Of a DNA stretch of 64,000 nt, positions 46,323 through 55,230 are shown in pieces. A program made the translations under genes and the position numbers. The notes beneath the pieces are model-generated. The model did not search any database, was not told where the DNA came from, and saw nothing but the letters and a program-made list of their open reading frames with translations. Numbering within the stretch: the first letter of the stretch is position 1; each line of letters begins with the position of its first letter. Source of the stretch: Pseudoalteromonas ostreae (GTDB lineage Bacteria; Pseudomonadota; Gammaproteobacteria; Enterobacterales; Alteromonadaceae); contig NZ_JAGPYN010000006.1 in assembly GCF_018069805.1 (NCBI RefSeq), forward strand, positions 1-64,000, written 5' to 3'.

Positions 46323-47903
46323 TTAGTCTGATTGTGTGGTAACAACGTTTTTTATGGTATTCAGCCGCACACCAAGTAAAAACAAAACAAAAAAGTACAC
46401 AACCCCAGCCAGCGCAAGTAAGCCGGTGAGTAAAGCAACCTGCTCACTCAAATGCCACTGACGCCATAAAAATTGCGTTGCGACATACCAAACTATCCCC
46501 CCCATAACTAAGGAGGCGGCAACACATTTGCAAGTAAACAGTAAACTAAAACGCGAAAATTGATAAACCTGCTCTTTACTTAATTGACGATACAGCAGAT
46601 ACGCATTACAACTGGCCGACATTGAAGTTGCAAGCGCCAATCCTAAATAACCAATAAACGGCGCTAACATAATATTAAACACCATATTCAGCACCAGCGT
46701 AATAATGCCAATACGCACCGGCGTTTTAGTATCTTGACGTGCATAAAATCCCGGCGCTAAAACTTTGATCAACATAAAACTGACCAGTCCAACTGAGTAA
46801 GCCATCACCCCTAAACTCACGGCCTGAACATGATCGACCCCCCCTTGACTAAACGCACCATGATCAAATAGTACAGAGATGATTAACGGGCTAATGATCA
46901 TCAAACCAATCATCGCAGGTAAGCCTAAAAAGATCACAAACCGCACCCCCCAGTCTAAGGTGTGCTGAAAATCGCTGTTTTTTTCGCTGCTATGTAATTT
47001 AGATAGCGCAGGTAAAATAACCGTCGCGATACCAATGCCAAATAACCCCAGTGGAAATTCGATTAGGCGGTCAGAATAATATAACCAAGCAATTGACCCT
47101 GTCATTAACAATGATGCTATCATGGTATCAAGCAGTAGATTAATTTGACTAATAGATACCCCGAACAACGCTGGTAGCATTAACTTACGGACTTTTTTTA
47201 CATTTTCGTCCTGCCACGCCCAACGTGGTTTACTGAGCATTTTCGCTCGGTATAGAAACGGCAATTGAAACAATAACTGCACCACCCCACCGACAAATAC
47301 ACCAATGGCGAGTGAATATGCACCCACTGAGAATTTATCATGTAAGAAAATCGCACAGCCAATAATCGAAATGTTCAACAACACTGGTGTAAACGCAGCA
47401 ACAGCAAAGCGATTATAAACATTCATTACCGCGCCGCTCAGAGCAACCAAGCTGACAAAAAATAAATAAGGGAACGTGAGTTTAAGCAAGCTACTGGCTA
47501 ATACAAATTTTTCACCGTCTGGGCCACCTTGCCACCACTCAATAAACCACCCAGTACCAAACAGTGCTGCAATAACTGGCGATGCAATTACACCGATAAT
47601 AGTTACAACCAGTAAAATAGTACCAAGTGTGCCAGCGGCTTGAGCAACAAACAGCCTGACTTTGTCGTCTCCTTGTTGCTGTTTGATTTCCGACAAAACT
47701 GGCACAAATGCTTGCGCAAATGCTCCTTCAGCAAATAAACGGCGCAAAAAGTTGGGAATGCGATTAGCGAATAAAAAAACATCGGCGGCAGCACCTGCGC
47801 CAAGTAAATTTGCGACAACAGCATCTCGCACTAATCCTAAAACACGCGATATCATTGTCATTGCACTTACAATCATACCGGAACGAAATAATCCTTTTGC
47901 CAC
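46323..47903 (-). CDS. murJ: Lipid II flippase MurJ
   Basis: A 526-residue MOP-superfamily membrane protein with about fourteen helices that flips lipid II for peptidoglycan synthesis. The N-terminus (SGMIVSAMTMISRVLGLVRD) and RIPNFLRRLFAEGAFAQAFVPVL are the MurJ/MviN signature, with the conserved Arg residues of the central cavity. It is divergent from rpsT, as in Pseudomonas and others. Confidence 0.97.
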   Translation of the reverse strand: MAKGLFRSGMIVSAMTMISRVLGLVRDAVVANLLGAGAAADVFLFANRIPNFLRRLFAEGAFAQAFVPVLSEIKQQQGDDKVRLFVAQAAGTLGTILLVVTIIGVIASPVIAALFGTGWFIEWWQGGPDGEKFVLASSLLKLTFPYLFFVSLVALSGAVMNVYNRFAVAAFTPVLLNISIIGCAIFLHDKFSVGAYSLAIGVFVGGVVQLLFQLPFLYRAKMLSKPRWAWQDENVKKVRKLMLPALFGVSISQINLLLDTMIASLLMTGSIAWLYYSDRLIEFPLGLFGIGIATVILPALSKLHSSEKNSDFQHTLDWGVRFVIFLGLPAMIGLMIISPLIISVLFDHGAFSQGGVDHVQAVSLGVMAYSVGLVSFMLIKVLAPGFYARQDTKTPVRIGIITLVLNMVFNIMLAPFIGYLGLALATSMSASCNAYLLYRQLSKEQVYQFSRFSLLFTCKCVAASLVMGGIVWYVATQFLWRQWHLSEQVALLTGLLALAGVVYFFVLFLLGVRLNTIKNVVTTQSD

Positions 47904-48158
47904 ACTAAACCTGCTTTAAAACCAACGATAAAACCAATTATGCCACAGTCTTTTTTATAAATCGCTCTAAAGCACTAGGCTGAACTCACCGCCTTTGTTA
48001 CAATGGCGTTATTAACTGTGCTAGAGCGGCAAATTGATGTTCGTTATATAGGAGCAGTTTTTCTTGGCATGTCAAATTTTTATTGACATTCACGATTAAA
48101 AAAGGCATATTCCACGGCCTTTAAATTAAGCTTATTTTAAGATTGTTAGGAGCAAACC

Positions 48159-48419
48159 TTGGCTAACATCAAGTCTGCAAAAAAACGCGCTATCACTAGC
48201 GAAAAAAACCGTCAGCATAACGCAAGCCGTCGTTCAATGATGCGTACATACTTCAAAAAAGTAGTTGTTGCTATTGAAGCGGGCGACAAGGAAGCTGCAC
48301 AGCAAGCTTTCGCAGTTGCTACACCTATTTTAGACCGTTATGCAACTAAAGGTCTAATTCACAAAAACAAAGCAGCTCGTCATAAGAGCCGCATAGCAGC
48401 TAAGATCAAAGCGCTATAA
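48159..48419 (+). CDS. rpsT: 30S ribosomal protein S20
   Basis: An 86-residue basic protein with [18 protein letters not shown] and [13 protein letters not shown], diagnostic for S20, a protein of the 30S body. The start codon is TTG, preceded by TAGGAGC; E. coli rpsT also starts with UUG, which is part of its translational autoregulation, so a similar control is plausible. It is divergent from murJ and followed by a strong terminator. Confidence 0.98.
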   Translation: MANIKSAKKRAITSEKNRQHNASRRSMMRTYFKKVVVAIEAGDKEAAQQAFAVATPILDRYATKGLIHKNKAARHKSRIAAKIKAL

Positions 48420-48440
48420 TTTGTTTTTGCTAGAATATAA

Positions 48441-48468
48441 AAAACCGGCCTTGGCCGGTTTTTTTATA
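48441..48468 (+). terminator. Terminator of rpsT
   Basis: AAAACCGGCC and GGCCGGTTTT with a TT loop, followed by a T run, 20 bases past the rpsT stop. Confidence 0.93.
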
Positions 48469-48511
48469 TTTTTTCTTTGACGCTTAAAATTATTTAAACT
48501 CTGCTATTGCG

Positions 48512-48895
48512 TTAAACAACGTCTAAATCTGGATAAAACTTTTTCAGCATCGCCGCAATTTTCTTCGGTGTAAATGGTTTTACCACAAATCCTTTAGCCC
48601 CTTTATCGATTGCATCTTTAACATTTTCAACCGTTGAGTGTGCCGATACCATAACGACATTAGTTTGTGGGTTTATTTCGCTGATCTGCGCGATAATCTC
48701 TTTACCATCACCATCTGGCAACTCAATATCTAAAAAAATAATATTATAATCGGCCGCTTGGCAAGCACTGATACATTGCGCAGCTGTCGATGCTTCTTTA
48801 ACATTTTCAATACCTAAGTGCATTAATGTTTGATGGAGAAAACTGCGCACGGTTCCCACATCATCCACTATTAAAATTGAAAGCTGCGTATTCAT
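48512..48895 (-). CDS. Stand-alone receiver-domain response regulator
   Basis: A 127-residue protein that is only a CheY-like receiver: acidic pocket VDD (11-12), phospho-acceptor D56 in IIFLDIELPDGDG, Ser in MVSAHS and Lys in VVKPFTP. There is no output domain and no kinase nearby, so its partner is unknown; it may relay phosphate, bind a target protein, or act in chemotaxis- or cell-cycle-like signalling. It faces convergently towards rpsT. Confidence 0.9.
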   Translation of the reverse strand: MNTQLSILIVDDVGTVRSFLHQTLMHLGIENVKEASTAAQCISACQAADYNIIFLDIELPDGDGKEIIAQISEINPQTNVVMVSAHSTVENVKDAIDKGAKGFVVKPFTPKKIAAMLKKFYPDLDVV

Positions 48896-49004
48896 TGTTG
48901 ATCCCCGTAGGTTATGAACTAGGTTTAAGTTACTATACTTAATAACTTTTCTAATTTAATAATCTCATTATAGAGAGCTCTGCTTAAAAGGCCAGATTTG
49001 CTTT

Positions 49005-49445
49005 ATGTCAAATAATATAAAAAAACAATCCTTACTAGGAAAAACGCCTCAACGAAAAAAACCAACAACAACTAACAAGCGAAAAGCGCCTACTCAGACA
49101 AACGTCGCACAAACACAAACTGCGAGTAGTGAATTAGCTGAAACAAAAAAAAACCGTACAGGGCTTATCGTGGCAGGTGTCATTGTGTTTGCTATTTTAA
49201 TTATCCCCAAACCACAGTTATTGACCTATGAAAAGTCAGGCTTAGTAACGCAGAGTGTATATTGGCCGGGACTATTTGGTTATGGCGCCATGTTATTTGA
49301 CTCAAATTTACAGCCAAATGCCGATTTAGCACGTAATAGCCTTTATTTATGTCAAAACAATAAGCAACCAGATACTTGTCAAAAATATCGAGTAACTGAA
49401 CAAGCTGGCTTTTTTTCTGCATTACAAAAATTAATTTTGGATTAA
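49005..49445 (+). CDS. Hypothetical single-pass membrane protein
   Basis: A 146-residue protein of unknown function. The N-terminal 50 residues are Lys-, Thr- and Gln-rich and probably cytoplasmic; a membrane helix follows (about 53-68, GLIVAGVIVFAILIIP); the C-terminal part has one CXnC pair (YLCQNNKQPDTCQKY) and would be periplasmic. The ATG lacks a strong ribosome binding site. It may be cotranscribed with the small membrane protein downstream, 99 bases away, before a shared terminator. Confidence 0.65.
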   Translation: MSNNIKKQSLLGKTPQRKKPTTTNKRKAPTQTNVAQTQTASSELAETKKNRTGLIVAGVIVFAILIIPKPQLLTYEKSGLVTQSVYWPGLFGYGAMLFDSNLQPNADLARNSLYLCQNNKQPDTCQKYRVTEQAGFFSALQKLILD

Positions 49446-49544
49446 AAAAACTAATCTGAAAATATAAAATTACTTGGTTGAAAGGTGCGCAAAATATCAA
49501 CATAATGGCGCTCCTTTTTTCAACACTTGAACAACGATACAACC

Positions 49545-49790
49545 ATGCTAAACGAGCTAGATTGGCTTTTAAATATTATCCTGTTAGCCCTAGGATTAGG
49601 GGCGTTTTTTATCAATCAATTAACAATACTGCGTGTAGCGGCGATCAGCGCTTGTGCTTTACTGTTTTTGTCATTTAGCTTGGATTTAATGTCGTCGAGT
49701 GTTATTTCAAACATGAGTTTAGTGTTGATAAACACGTTTTACTTGTTCAAGGTTTATACCTTTGGGCAATTAAATGTGCCGCAAAATTAA
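49545..49790 (+). CDS. Small hypothetical membrane protein
   Basis: An 81-residue protein with three hydrophobic segments (about 7-24, 29-49 and 52-70). A TTG six codons upstream (49527) is an alternative start. I do not recognise a family; size and layout recall small inner-membrane proteins such as CBU_0592-like ones, but this is only a resemblance. It is followed by a good terminator, which supports it being the last gene of a unit. Confidence 0.6.
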   Translation: MLNELDWLLNIILLALGLGAFFINQLTILRVAAISACALLFLSFSLDLMSSSVISNMSLVLINTFYLFKVYTFGQLNVPQN

Positions 49791-49814
49791 TATCTCTCCC
49801 TAGATAATTTTATG

Positions 49815-49850
49815 TGCCCTACCGCGCTTGGCTCGGCAGGGCATTTTTTT
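49815..49850 (+). terminator. Terminator after the small membrane-protein gene
   Basis: TGCCCT and AGGGCA form the base of a stem with a further CCG/CGG pairing inside, followed by seven T. Confidence 0.85.
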
Positions 49851-49889
49851 ACACGAATAGAACTTGGGCAGCAAAATGAACTAAGTTAA

Positions 49890-50063
49890 AATCTTCGATT
49901 AGCTAAATACCAGCTTGATGCGACGCTTGACTTACATAGCCAAACACTAAAAAACGCACGCCAAGCCTTATTTGAATTTATTACTGATTGCCAAAAACCT
50001 ACTTGTCGTGTGGTAGTGATCCGCCACGGCACTGGTATCAAAAAAAAAGACCCCAGATGTTAA
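49890..50063 (+). pseudogene. smrA: Remnant of a SmrA-type endonuclease gene
   Basis: In one frame these bases encode LRLAKYQLDATLDLHSQT and go on through LKNARQALFEFITDCQ and VVVIRHGTGIKK, which is the core of the Smr domain (compare LDLHG and IHGKG motifs). The frame has a stop just upstream (49887) and ends after a run of nine A, where the conserved C-terminal part is absent. The N-terminal half is missing as well. So this is a truncated, decayed copy. SmrA is a putative DNA endonuclease of unclear role. Whether an intact copy exists elsewhere in the genome cannot be seen. Confidence 0.75.
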
Positions 50064-50148
50064 TTAAAAAAGTGATGAGAAGAAGAAAGAGAACCAGGTG
50101 CGCCATAGTAAACGCTAACCCGGCTCCGTTATCAATTTTTGGTTGTAT

Positions 50149-50280
50149 TTACTCTGTTTGGCTTTGTAAAACGGGGGCTTGTTCACTTGCATTAGCTTGG
50201 TTAAACCATGCAGACACACCCATTAAGACCACTGAAATAACGATAATACTAAATTTAACGCCTGTTTGATGCTGTTTCAT
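50149..50280 (-). CDS. Small hypothetical membrane or secreted peptide
   Basis: A 43-codon frame with an excellent ribosome binding site (AAGGTG six bases before the ATG). A hydrophobic helix at about 9-25 (KFSIIVISVVLMGVSAW) is followed by a polar tail QANASEQAPVLQSQTE. After the TAA the same frame stays open for 36 more codons and encodes a second hydrophobic helix (MAHLVLFLLLITFLINIWG) before a TGA at 50038. The gene may therefore be a nonsense-truncated two-helix protein or a true small peptide. It is convergent with the decayed smrA. Confidence 0.5.
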   Translation of the reverse strand: MKQHQTGVKFSIIVISVVLMGVSAWFNQANASEQAPVLQSQTE

Positions 50281-50379
50281 TGTACACCTTATTATTATTG
50301 TTAGTGTTTTTTGAACTACCTAGACTAACTAAAATTACAGATGTTAACAAGATGTACTGCCACTATTATCGCTGAACTT

Positions 50380-51300
50380 TTAATAACCTTTTGTTCTATC
50401 AACCTGATTATTTAATTTAAGGCCTGTTTTCATACGTTGTACATTATTAGCAATCTGCTGCGTTACAGTTTCCAGATCAGACAATGCTGCGCAATGAGGA
50501 GTCATTGTAACCGCTGAATGATGCCAAAAAGGATGCTCGGCAGCTAATGGCTCTTGTGCAAAAACATCCAATGTTGCTCCTCTTATAATTTGATTATCTA
50601 ATGCCCAAAGTAAATCGTCTGCAACGACGTGCTGGCCTCGCGCTACATTGATGAGCACGGCATGACTTGGTAGCTGCATTAATAAGTTGCGATTAATAAA
50701 GCCCTTAGTTTGCGTGGTTAGTGGTAATAAACACACGAGATAATCAGCCTGTGCTAACAAACTCGGTAACTCACTTGCTTGATGAATACAGTTTACCTCG
50801 GCTATATTTTTAGGGCTTTGTGAAAATGCACTTACGGTAAAATTATTAGCCAGTAAACGTTTAGCGCAGCTTTGTCCTAACTCACCAAAACCTAAAATCA
50901 CAACATGATTATGACTATAAGCGCGTTTTGGCAGCCATTGCCGTTGTTGTTGCTTAATCACATAATCTTTAAGCCTTAACTTATGCGCTAAAATATGGGT
51001 AAGCACATACTCTGCCATATCATGAGCTAAATTTTCATCAACGATGCGTGTCACAACGACATTGTCAGGAAGTAAGTTTAAATCAATGCTATCGATCCCT
51101 GCGCCAAATGAAGAAACTACTTTTAAATTTGGTAGTTGTGCCCACATATCAGCAGGTGCCAGCCAAGCAAGCACAAATTCAACATCCTCTAAGTTATCAC
51201 AGTCTGGCCACTGTGAAATTTTTACATCGGGTAATTTAGTCGCTAACGCAGTCATAATTTTACTGCAATCACGTCCACTAATCGCAACGAGTACGCTCAT
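50380..51300 (-). CDS. ghrA: D-2-hydroxyacid dehydrogenase, GhrA-like
   Basis: A 306-residue NAD(P)-dependent dehydrogenase closest in layout to glyoxylate/hydroxypyruvate reductase A. The nucleotide-binding motif is VVILGFGELGQSCAKRL (about 134-150); the catalytic Arg is in INVARGQHVV, the Glu in DVFAQEPL and the His in MTPHCAAL. The N-terminal SFGAGIDSI loop matches GhrA. The physiological substrate could be glyoxylate, hydroxypyruvate or another 2-oxoacid. It is monocistronic and divergent from the OlsF-like gene. Confidence 0.88.
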   Translation of the reverse strand: MSVLVAISGRDCSKIMTALATKLPDVKISQWPDCDNLEDVEFVLAWLAPADMWAQLPNLKVVSSFGAGIDSIDLNLLPDNVVVTRIVDENLAHDMAEYVLTHILAHKLRLKDYVIKQQQRQWLPKRAYSHNHVVILGFGELGQSCAKRLLANNFTVSAFSQSPKNIAEVNCIHQASELPSLLAQADYLVCLLPLTTQTKGFINRNLLMQLPSHAVLINVARGQHVVADDLLWALDNQIIRGATLDVFAQEPLAAEHPFWHHSAVTMTPHCAALSDLETVTQQIANNVQRMKTGLKLNNQVDRTKGY

Positions 51301-51469
51301 GTTATGCCTATAGAGTTGTTGATTTGTAAAGAGTATAACCTTTGTTAAAACATTTAATCTAATCGAATTACTACTCGGCTATTTAAAAAGTCACACAACT
51401 GCAACCTAATTGTCATGGCAAGCTTTTACTCTGGCGATATATTGATCACCATATGCAAACGAGGTAATT

Positions 51470-53182
51470 ATGATCAGTGTTGATAAAGTAATCGCAGCAA
51501 ATCTACCACAATTAGAAAACTCACCTAAAGTAAAAAGTTTAGTTAAAAAAGGGTTAGGTTATTTGCTTCACGAACAAGAATTTGTTGCATTTGGTGATGC
51601 CTACCCGCATTTACAAGGCATTGAGTTTGTTGAGCAAGTGTTGGATGAATTAGATTTTGATACTCGCTACAAGCCAAAGCAGATTGAGAATATTCCTAGC
51701 GAAGGTAAGTTAGTTATTGTTGCTAACCACCCTATTGGCTCTTTGGATGCACTGGCATTAATTAAAGTATTATCAAGTGTTCGTAAGGATTTAAAGGTCG
51801 TTGCCAATCGCATGTTAATGTCAGTTACGCCAATGCACTCATTATTACTGCCGGTCGATAATTTATCTGGAGCCAGTAAAAAGCAAGAACTCAATAATAT
51901 CCACCAGCACCTTAAAGAAGCTGGAGCCATTCTCATTTTCCCAGCAGGTGAAGTATCGCGTTTAAGCCCTACCGGAATTAAAGATTGCAAGTGGAATAGT
52001 GGTTTTTTACGGATCGCAAAAAAAGCCAATGCGCCGATTTTACCGATTTTTATTAAAGCCAAAAATAGCCCACTTTTTTATGGCACATCGATGATTTACA
52101 AGCCTTTAGCGAGTTTACTACTGGTTAAAGAAATGTTTAAACAACGACAAAAATCATTAGAGTTTGAAATTGGCGCATCGATACCCCCAGAGTCTTATTT
52201 AATTGAAAACCTTAAAGACAAAGAAGTAGTCAATCTGATCCGTAAGCAGCTTTATGCACTTACCTCAAAGAAAACCTTACCGCTTAAAACACAAGCACCC
52301 ATCGCTTCCTCAGAATGCCGTAAGGAACTAAAAAAAGCCATCGAACAGTGTGAGCTATTAGGCACAACTCAAGACGGCATGCAGATATACCTTTATCAAT
52401 ATCAAGGCAGCTCAGCGATTTTCAGAGAGCTTGGCCGGTTACGAGAGATTTCGTTTCGTACTGTTGGTGAAGGCAGTGGTAAGCGTCGTGATATTGATAA
52501 GTACGATATGGATTATCAGCACTTGGTTTTATGGGACGGCTCACAACTTGAATTGGTTGGCGCATACCGACTTGCTTGTGCTCAAGCCATTATTGATAAA
52601 CACGGCCGCAAAGGTTTATATACTGATAGCTTATTTTCTTACAGTGATGCAATGACTCCTTACTTTGCTGCAGGTATTGAACTGGGTCGCAGCTTTGTAC
52701 AACCTAAATACTGGGGTCGTAAAAGTCTTGATTATTTATGGTATGGGATTGGCGCGTTTGTGAAAAATTATCCTCAGTATCGCTATCTCTACGGCGCAGT
52801 CAGTGTCTCGAACGCGTTGCCAGAACCTGCCAAAGCCATGTTAGTTCATTATTATCAGCATTATTACGGCGCTAAGCAGGTTATAGCTACACCTAATAAT
52901 GAGTTCAAACTCACAGAGCAGCAATTCATACAATGCGCAAATCTATTTAGCGGTGATGATGTCAAAGAAGACTTTGTTGAGCTCAAACATGTGCTCGCAA
53001 ACATGGGTGCCCAAGTACCCACTTTATTTAAACAATACACCGAACTATGTGAGCCTGGCGGCGTACAGTTTTTAAGTTTTAGTGTTGATCCTGATTTCAA
53101 TAATTGTATTGATGGCTTAGTGCTTGTTGATCTTGAAAAAGTAAAAGAAAGCAAAGCAAAAAGATATTTAGGAAAGAACTAA
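51470..53182 (+). CDS. OlsF-like bifunctional acyltransferase
   Basis: A 570-residue fusion. The N-terminal half (about 60-270) is a lysophospholipid-acyltransferase domain with NHPIGSLDA and FPAGEVSR. The C-terminal half (about 285-545) resembles the GNAT-like OlsB/hemolysin N-acyltransferase, with FRELGRLREISFRTVGEG, LVGAYRL and SYSDAMTPYFAAGIELGRSFV. This domain order is that of OlsF from Serratia and Flavobacterium, which makes ornithine lipids in two steps. That reaction is inferred from the layout; a related aminolipid or another acyl product is possible. The ATG is preceded by GAGG. Confidence 0.83.
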   Translation: MISVDKVIAANLPQLENSPKVKSLVKKGLGYLLHEQEFVAFGDAYPHLQGIEFVEQVLDELDFDTRYKPKQIENIPSEGKLVIVANHPIGSLDALALIKVLSSVRKDLKVVANRMLMSVTPMHSLLLPVDNLSGASKKQELNNIHQHLKEAGAILIFPAGEVSRLSPTGIKDCKWNSGFLRIAKKANAPILPIFIKAKNSPLFYGTSMIYKPLASLLLVKEMFKQRQKSLEFEIGASIPPESYLIENLKDKEVVNLIRKQLYALTSKKTLPLKTQAPIASSECRKELKKAIEQCELLGTTQDGMQIYLYQYQGSSAIFRELGRLREISFRTVGEGSGKRRDIDKYDMDYQHLVLWDGSQLELVGAYRLACAQAIIDKHGRKGLYTDSLFSYSDAMTPYFAAGIELGRSFVQPKYWGRKSLDYLWYGIGAFVKNYPQYRYLYGAVSVSNALPEPAKAMLVHYYQHYYGAKQVIATPNNEFKLTEQQFIQCANLFSGDDVKEDFVELKHVLANMGAQVPTLFKQYTELCEPGGVQFLSFSVDPDFNNCIDGLVLVDLEKVKESKAKRYLGKN

Positions 53183-53232
53183 AAACGCAAAGGTGTATAA
53201 AATAAGGACGACCAGCCATCTAGCTTATTTAC

Positions 53233-53497
53233 TATACCCAAGCCACCTCAAGATGCAGAATTCAGCGTTTCACAGGGGCTTAATATCAAGGCGTTACTTT
53301 GCAACAATGGCAATCCCTTTTAAGAAGTAACAACGATGGGAGTAAGTTCCTGTGAAACGCCCAACGGGTTGGTTTAAAAGCGATTTATACTGCGTTATTG
53401 ATTTTAACAATAGAACCACTATTACTTGCAATCAATGCCTTGCCTAAATCACTTTTAATTCCAACTGAAACTCGCATCTTGAGGTGGTTTGGGTATA
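53233..53497 (+). mobile_element. MITE-like non-coding element, 265 bp
   Basis: The ends are imperfect inverted repeats of about 34 bases that begin TATACCCAAGCCACCTCAAG on the left and TATACCCAAACCACCTCAAG on the right when read inward. A 3-base TAC flanks both sides (53230-53232 and 53498-53500), consistent with a target duplication. Inside is a second perfect inverted repeat, GCGTTTCACAGG (53265-53276) with CCTGTGAAACGC (53349-53360). There is no coding capacity. The right end is identical over 36 bases to a solo copy at 46281. It lies about 100 bases upstream of a sensor kinase gene. Confidence 0.8.
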
Positions 53498-53597
53498 TAC
53501 CCGTAACGTGAATTTGCGTTCGCTGTATGCTATCAAAAGTAGTTTTTATGTGCAGATATGATAAAGTGGTTGTACACAAATTGTTGACAGAACAGCT

Positions 53598-55211
53598 ATG
53601 AAAAGGTCCCTGCTATTTTTATCTTTTATCATTATTTTTTCGGTAGTTAGCATTCAATTATTGGTGATACCTCATTTTGAAAGTAACGTCCGGTACCCTA
53701 CTGAAAAATGGGCTTTAGAGTTTTTAACATCAGGCTCTACGGATCTTCTTGCACAACAATTACAATCCATACCTAAACACCAGAGAATGGCCTACTTACA
53801 AACCATACAAGCTAATTTTGGCTTTGAACTTACTTTACAAGACTATCAACAAAATGATTTTTCAAGTGAGCAGCAATCTTGGCTCGCAGAGGATAAAATT
53901 TGGGGTGATCCGCAAGCAGATTTAGCATATCGAAAAATAGATGACGAACAGCTATTAGTAATTGTAAAACCCAATACGGTTCCTAAGCATCTGATCAACG
54001 AAGCGCAACGTTGGATGATGGGCTCTTTTTACCTACTGAATAATATGCTGATGCAACACCCACAGCAGAGCTGGCCGTCGATAATTGATTCGCTCAGTGA
54101 TGCTTTTACATATCCCGTTGCACTGATGACATTGAGTGAGTTAACTTACACAGAGCAACAAATAGCCCAATTAAAAACAGGAGCTATTGTGACCATATCA
54201 ACTGCGGATTCTGATTTTATTGGCTATCCCGCTGACATTGCCGTACAGCGCATCAAAAATAGCGATAAAGTAATTGTACTTGGCCCTTTTAGCCCTCAAC
54301 TAAAGGGCAAAGTGGTGTACATGTTAAGTATCTTTTATTTTATATTCGGCTTTTTTCTGCTTATACCAATTATAATATGGTTAATTCCTGGCTGGCGCTC
54401 TATGTTATCGCTCAATAAAGTGGCGATATTACTTGGACAAGGTAAATTTGATGCTCGCGCTAAGCTAATTCGTTTTAGCCATCTAAACCACTTGTCCAAA
54501 ACGTTTAATACCATGGCCGAAAAAATACAACGCCTTATCTCTTCTCATAAAACTCTGATCAATGCTGTATCACATGAATTGCGAACTCCCATCGCACGCA
54601 TTGAATTCAATGTTGAATTACTTAGAAATAGTACAGCCAATGACTATCAACTAGGGCAACTAGAGCGGATTGAATTATCTTTGAATGAACTAAATTCATT
54701 AGTGTCGGAAATGCTTACACATGCTCGATTTGAGCGCGAAATACCCACTCTTACATTTGCAACCGTTGAACTTAATCATTGGATAAAACAAGAGTTAATC
54801 TGTTGGCAAGAAGCCAACCCTGATACTGAGATTGTTTTACTTGAACAAGGCGTTTGCCATGCAATGATTGATAAGTTTTATATGAGCCGTGCATTAAGTA
54901 ATTTAATGCGCAATGCCATCGCGTATGGAAGAAACCATATTCAAGTAAGCTATGAACAAACCGCAAAAGGCTGGCTGATTTGTGTTGCTGATAACGGTGA
55001 TGGTATTCCTTTACCCTGTGCTGAGAAGGTATTTGAACCATTCTATCGAGAAGATCAAAGTCGTAATTTGCAAGTCGGTGGAACCGGACTAGGCCTTGCA
55101 ATCGTTAAACAAATTTTAGGCTGGCATGAAGGAACCGCGAGTGTTGAGCCATCCAGCTTAGGTGGTGCATGTTTCATACTAAATTGGCCTGCCAAACGCA
55201 CACATCGATAA
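53598..55211 (+). CDS. Sensor histidine kinase, RstB-like
   Basis: A 537-residue membrane kinase. A signal-anchor helix (about 4-24), a long periplasmic domain (about 25-237), a second helix (about 240-262), HAMP, then DHp domain with H box NAVSHELRTPIARIEF and the ATPase domain (N box RNAIAYG, G boxes DNGDGIP and GGTGLGLAIVKQ). The final stretch SLGGACFILNWP resembles RstB. The stimulus is unknown. The kinase gene precedes its response regulator by about 20 bases, the reverse of the usual order. Confidence 0.9.
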   Translation: MKRSLLFLSFIIIFSVVSIQLLVIPHFESNVRYPTEKWALEFLTSGSTDLLAQQLQSIPKHQRMAYLQTIQANFGFELTLQDYQQNDFSSEQQSWLAEDKIWGDPQADLAYRKIDDEQLLVIVKPNTVPKHLINEAQRWMMGSFYLLNNMLMQHPQQSWPSIIDSLSDAFTYPVALMTLSELTYTEQQIAQLKTGAIVTISTADSDFIGYPADIAVQRIKNSDKVIVLGPFSPQLKGKVVYMLSIFYFIFGFFLLIPIIIWLIPGWRSMLSLNKVAILLGQGKFDARAKLIRFSHLNHLSKTFNTMAEKIQRLISSHKTLINAVSHELRTPIARIEFNVELLRNSTANDYQLGQLERIELSLNELNSLVSEMLTHARFEREIPTLTFATVELNHWIKQELICWQEANPDTEIVLLEQGVCHAMIDKFYMSRALSNLMRNAIAYGRNHIQVSYEQTAKGWLICVADNGDGIPLPCAEKVFEPFYREDQSRNLQVGGTGLGLAIVKQILGWHEGTASVEPSSLGGACFILNWPAKRTHR

Positions 55212-55230
55212 TCCACATAGAGAACAAGAA

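Noticed and set aside
49988-50269. 93-codon plus-strand frame with a TTG start
   Set aside because: It begins within the Smr-domain remnant in another frame and is antisense to the small gene with the strong ribosome binding site; composition is not protein-like.
53385-53579. 64-codon minus-strand frame
   Set aside because: It runs through the terminal repeat of the MITE-like element and has no independent support.
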